In this document: positions 59,840 through 64,000 of the stretch, piece after piece | Layout: each line of letters starts with the position of its first letter | Numbering within the stretch: the first letter of the stretch is position 1 | Origin: Turnera subulata | Lineage: Eukaryota; Streptophyta; Magnoliopsida; Malpighiales; Passifloraceae | Direction of reading: 5' to 3' | Assembly (NCBI GenBank): GCA_028386065.3 | Contig: JAKUCV010007431.1 | Location: forward strand, 1-64,000 | Length of the DNA stretch: 64,000 nt | The notes under the pieces: model-generated | Databases searched by the model: none | Told to the model about the DNA's origin: nothing | What the model saw: only the letters and a program-made list of their open reading frames with translations | Translations under genes and position numbers: made by a program

Positions 59840-60181
59840 AAAATTTCTAACACAAAGCAATCAACTTACCAGTCTGTAGCTGCATAGAGGCAACAGTTAC
59901 TGCATCATATTCAGGTTTCCGTGATTAACACAATGATCGTACAAGGATTCTGCATAACTACAATGAGCAAATCTACCCGACTGCGCAGATGCTGAAGGAG
60001 ATAATTATGCCACAGTATATAGTTCCCTAAGAGCGGAATTATAATAAATGAACAAAAATCAAATTGTTTTCACATTTATGAGTCATTTAGAAATCCCAAG
60101 AAACAGAAAGGGCCTTGTTCCAAGAACAACACAACAAAGCTCAAGGAGGAGATACAACTGGATAAGGAACAGAGTACTATG
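59840..60181 (-). repeat. CDC45 3'-flank segment, copy 3
   Basis: Uninterrupted 3' flank of the 60.2-kb CDC45 pseudogene. The landmark AGGCAACAGTTA lies about 290 bp from the stop codon, the same distance as in copy 1 once the copia insert is removed. Confidence 0.85.
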
Positions 60182-61106
60182 TCATAGCTTTTCTGTTAAT
60201 CTCAGTATAAACTTGTCGGCTGCACTTTTTTCTAAAACAATCCATGAAGATTCGAACAACTCGTGAAAGAAGTCAGCTTCTATCTCCTGGGCTGCATTTC
60301 TGAATGCACTGCCGAATGCATTTCCTTGAACTGCACCCTGTCGTGGCTTTCCACAAACCCCAACAATCAACATCTTGTTTGGTTCTTGCGATATGCATGC
60401 ACAAATCATTGGCTTTGCTCTGGCTCCTCTCTCCATCAAAGCATCCATGAGAAAATAGCAGAATTTGGTCAAGGCCTGTGGATATCCCAACAGCTTTGCA
60501 TCCACTGAATCCTCTAGCTTTACCCACCGGAACTTCCTTTCACTTCTGACTTTGGTTATTGCGGCACCTCCTTGAATAAGAATCGCCTTCTGAACCGAGA
60601 TAGCTTTTTGCATTCCAAATCTCAGCTTATCGAGATTGTTTCAATGACAGCGCATCATATGCCACCCCAAACTGCTTGGAAGCACTAGAGCCGTCAGAAT
60701 TTACAAATGACTCGAGCAATGCAGTTACTCCATATACCACATCTGCTGCAGAAACACTGTATCTATACCCATGCAACATCAAAGCTCTTATAATAAAAGT
60801 CAGTCAGTCCGCATTCGGGCAAAAATCGCTCAAACTCATCTTTCATCTTACGCTTGACTACAAGATTCATGTACTGAAACCCCACTTGACAGTCCTTAAT
60901 CGTAAACCCCATTTCTGCAAGAAGACGCATAAGATTCTTCTTTCCTTTGTCAGTCCACGTCTTCAACTTCGGCGCAATGTAAGACGAGCACAGCATTGAT
61001 TCAAACAAATTCCACTCTCTAAACAGCATTAATCTCTGTTCATCTTGACAAGCAATCCTGGTGGATTCCGGATTCCTGAATCTTGGTTCCATCTTTGAGA
61101 GTCACT
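60182..61106 (-). pseudogene. CDC45: CDC45 pseudogene, C-terminal half, frameshifted
   Basis: Minus-strand CDC45 from the TLKDGTK region to the normal C-terminus (ILRLTEKL, stop at 60182). Two frameshifts are visible: an extra base at about 60640 (ALSLN-NLDKL region) and a small deletion at about 60780 (YYKSF to MLHG). Otherwise it keeps residues that copy 1 has lost (for example VKLEDSVDAK and FESSWIVLE). The N-terminal half is absent: the sequence stops at 61106 next to an N, and copia sequence begins at 61108. It is therefore either a copia insertion with a lost joint or two contigs joined by the N. Confidence 0.88.
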
Positions 61107-61107
61107 N
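61107..61107. other. Undetermined base at CDC45-copia joint
   Basis: A single N lies exactly where the CDC45 pseudogene ends and copia gag begins, with neither LTR nor gag start present. Compare the N at 63374, which demonstrably separates duplicated contig ends. Confidence 0.9.
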
Positions 61108-64000
61108 ATCTGTGGGAAGTGGTCAATGGTACCGAGGTAGCACAACCTGCAGATGCAAACGGAGAGTTGCGGAAGTGGAAGATTAAAGTGGGCAAGGCAA
61201 TGTTCGCTTTGAAGACAACAGTAGGAAAGGAAATGCTGCAATGCATACAGAAAGCTGAAACTCCGAAAGAAGCTTGGGATACACTTGTCACTCGATTCTC
61301 TAAAAAAAATGATACGAAGATTCAACTTTTAGAGAACGAGTTGTTGTCGGTGACACAAGGCAACATGACAATAGCACAATACTTTCACAAAGTGAAGTTC
61401 TTGTGCCGTGAGATTTCGGAGTTGGATCCAGAAGCGTCTATCGGCGATTCCAGGATGAAGAGAATTCTTATCCATGGTTTAAGGCCGGAATTTAGAAGCT
61501 TTATTGCTGCTGTACAAGGTTGGCAAAAACAGCCATCACTTGAGGAGTTTGAGAATTTGCTAGCCGGTCAAGAAGACTTAGCTAAGCAAATGGGAGGAGT
61601 CTCGCTGAAGAATGAAGAAGAGGCACTCTATGCAAAGAAGAGCAAGTGGAATTCCAGGCAGCATGAAGGTGGTGGATCTAAGAAGAATGGTGACAAGTTT
61701 AAAAGTCATCATGGTGAGACGAGCACTCATGAAGGAGGCTCGAAGAACTATTCCAATGGAAGGAGGTTCGAAGGAAAGTGTTACAACTGTAACAAGAAGG
61801 GACACATGGCGAAAGACTGTTGGTCTAAGAAGAAAGCCATGGAGAGCAATGCTGCCACATTCAAAGATGAAGAAGAATGGGATGCTGAAGCATTGTTTGC
61901 TGCAGAAGATGAAGATTTTGCATTTACGGTAACAACACATAATCAAATCGATTATGTGAACGACTTGATTATTGATTCAGATTGTTCAAACCATATGACA
62001 GGTGACAAAGTCATACTGCAAGATTTGTCAGAATTCGATGAGGCGTCTGCTTGGTGGTCCTCAGACAAGCAAGCACTGCCAGATTCAGATAATCTGAAAG
62101 AGACAACGGAGTCTTCTCAAGTTCAGCTAAGTTTAGGAGGAGCTAAAGTTTTAGAAGACGATGTAGCTGTAGCTCAAAGTCCTTGGCAAACAGGTATGCA
62201 CAAAAGGCCAAATGAAGAAGTTAGGCCGCATGAAGAAGCTGAGCCAAGTGGAGATAGCGAGCCGAGTGGAAGAGGCGAGCTGAGTGCAGCTGAGCATGGA
62301 GAAGGTGAGCCAAGTGGAGATAGTGAGTCAAGTGAAGAAGGCGAGTTGGTTGCAGCTGAACTGCCAGCTCAGCCAAGAAGATCGGTAAGACCTAAGAAGC
62401 CGAATCCCAAGTATGCCAATGCTGCTGTTGTAGAAGATGTGAAAGAACCTGAGAGTTTTGAAGAAGCATATTTGAGCTCAAGATGGATTAAAGCTATGGA
62501 AGAGGAGCTTGCAGCATTGGATCATAACCAGACTTGGGAGCTTATGCCACTGCCAGGAGGAGTAAAGCCTATTTCTTGCAAATGGGTTTACAAGATAAAG
62601 CGTCGCACAGATGGATCGATTGAGAGGTACAAGGCTCGTTTGGTAGCTTGAGGATTCTCTCAACAGTATGGACTAGACTACGATGAAACGTTTAGTCCAG
62701 TCGCAAAGCTTACAACTGTGCGAGTTCTACTGGCACTTGCAGCTAGCAAGAACTGGAACCTATGGCAGATGGACGTGAAGAATGCATTTTTGCATGGGGA
62801 GTTGGATCGAGAGATCTACATGAATCAACCAAAAGGTTTCGAGAGTCAAGATCATCCCGAGTTTGTATGTAAACTCCGGAAGGCCCTCTATGGACTAAAA
62901 CAAGCACCAAGGGCCTGGTATGGCAAAATTGCTGAGTTTTTAGTCCAGGGTGGTTATGTTGTGACAACTGCAGACTCTAGCTTGTTTGTTAAAGCTAGTG
63001 GAGGGAAGTTAGCTATAGTGCTGGTGTATGTGAATGACTTAATCCTCACAGGAGATAGTGAAGAGGAAATTCTCCAAACAAAGCAGAATTTATCAGTTCG
63101 CTTCCAGATGAAGGAGCTTGGACAGCTTAAGCACTTTCTTGGTCTTGAAATTGACCGTACACAAGAAAATATCTTTCTTCATCAGCAGAAATATTGCAAA
63201 GATTTGCTGAAGAAATTTGGAATGCACGATTGCAAACCAATATCGACACCTATGGAGCCAAACGCCAAGTTATGTGCTCATGAAGGAAGAGATTTGGAAG
63301 ATGCAACGATGTATCGTCAATTGGTGGGTAGTTTGATATATCTGGCTCAAACAAGACCAGACATCTCCTATGCNAACCAATATCGACACCTATGGAGCCA
63401 AACGCCAAGTTATGTGCTCATGAAGGAAGAGATTTGGAAGATGCAACGATGTATCGTCAATTGGTGGGTAGTTTGATATATCTGGCTCAAACAAGACCAG
63501 ACATCTCCTATGCGGTCGGTGTGATGAGTCGGTATATGCAAAACCCAAAGAAGCCTCATTTGGAAGCAGTTAGAAGAATCTTGAGATATGTCAAGGGTAC
63601 ACTTGACAACGGAATTCTGTACAAGAGAGGTGAAGACTGCAGATTAGTTGGCTACTGTGATGCTAACTATGCAGGTGATCATGATACCCGACGTTCAACT
63701 ACTGGGTATGTTTTTAAACTTAGATCTGGAGCAGTTTCCTGGTGCAGTAAAAGGCAACCAACGGTGTCTTTATCCACAACAGAAGCAGAGTATCGAGCTG
63801 CAGCAGTGGCAGCTCAAGAGAGCACTTGGCTTGTGCAGCTGTTGAAGGGTTTACATCAGTCAGCTGATTATGCAATTCCTTTGTATTGTGATAATCAATC
63901 AGCAATACGTTTGGCTGAGAATCCCGTGTTTCATGCAAGGACTAAACACGTGGAGGTTCATTATCACTTTATCAAGGAAAAAGTTCTTGAAGAAGAAGTG
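61108..64000 (+). mobile_element. Copia element 2, integrase-deleted, running off the window
   Basis: Plus-strand Ty1/copia gag-pol, 5' part missing. Order: gag (LWEVVNG, WKIKVGKAMFALK), CCHC knuckle at 61780-61821, then a protease motif where the usual D-S/T-G reads DSD (near 61975), so it is probably dead. At about 62036 the frame jumps from protease to the sequence that normally follows integrase, so integrase is lost in frame. An acidic Glu/Ser/Pro linker leads to reverse transcriptase, with a TGA at 62649-62651 and YVND in place of YVDD near 63030. RNase H follows with [17 protein letters not shown] and YCDN, continuing beyond 64000. A 139-bp duplication with an N interrupts it at 63235-63513. 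Non-autonomous and degenerate. Confidence 0.9.
63235..63513 (+). repeat. 139-bp direct duplication around a single N (assembly joint)
   Basis: 63235-63373 and 63375-63513 are identical, with N at 63374 between them. A perfect repeat split by exactly one N is what an unmerged overlap of two contig ends gives. Removing one copy restores the RT-RNase H frame. Confidence 0.93.

Noticed and set aside
1..64000. CRISPR arrays, operons, riboswitches, prophage or defence systems
   Set aside because: The window is plant nuclear DNA; no spaced short-repeat array or bacterial gene organisation was seen.

Overview
This is a stretch of flowering-plant nuclear DNA, almost certainly a eudicot. The evidence is small-exon genes with GT-AG introns, plant-only gene families (pectinesterase inhibitor, GH9 class B endoglucanase, PLAC8/PCR proteins, GPI-type GH17-X8 glucanase), a plant-style intron-bearing tRNA-Tyr, Ty1/copia and L1-like retroelements, and long AT-rich intergenic DNA. 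I can assign the genes to families but not the species.

Layout. 0-4.3 kb holds a tRNA-Val(AAC), a 78-bp tandem duplication, short repeats and unassigned open frames. 4.36-5.01 kb (-) is a single-exon pectin methylesterase inhibitor. 5.0-10.7 kb is intergenic. 10.75-15.2 kb (+) is a complete seven-exon GH9 endoglucanase (497 aa). 15.9-22.1 kb (+) is a tandem array of three four-exon PLAC8/plant-cadmium-resistance-like genes. 22.93-23.02 kb (-) is tRNA-Tyr with a 15-nt intron. 23.6-25.7 kb (+) is a dynein light chain and 26.6-27.9 kb (+) an F-box protein with a Cys-rich tail. 28.65-33.0 kb (-) is a GPI-anchored beta-1,3-glucanase. 35.04-47.6 kb (+) is a complete 21-exon MED23 gene (1609 aa). 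Each exon series was joined by hand and every junction keeps frame. From memory of Arabidopsis, the order PMEI - GH9B - dynein light chain - MED23 resembles At1g23205-At1g23230, which would be old microsynteny.

48.9-64 kb is a repeat-rich graveyard. Three homologous segments derive from the replication gene CDC45: a nearly full-length pseudogene that still has E2F-like promoter sites (52.8-54.6 kb), a remnant of 3' flank plus about 70 bp of coding end (57.3-57.7 kb), and a C-terminal half with two frameshifts (60.2-61.1 kb). The first copy's 3' flank is split by a rearranged copia element whose gag-pro-int half is inverted relative to its RT-RNase H half. The last copy abuts, across one N, a second copia element that has lost integrase in frame and runs off the window. 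A broken L1-like LINE end lies at 55.0-56.0 kb.

The genes are separate transcription units; several (PMEI, GH9, GH17) act on the cell wall, but nothing here suggests an operon or a new multi-gene system. The most distinctive signal is a series of about nine tiny insertions, each a poly(A)/poly(T) run with 0-80 extra bases between perfect or near-perfect 14-21-bp direct repeats. They look like scars of L1-type retroposition that copied little more than the tail.
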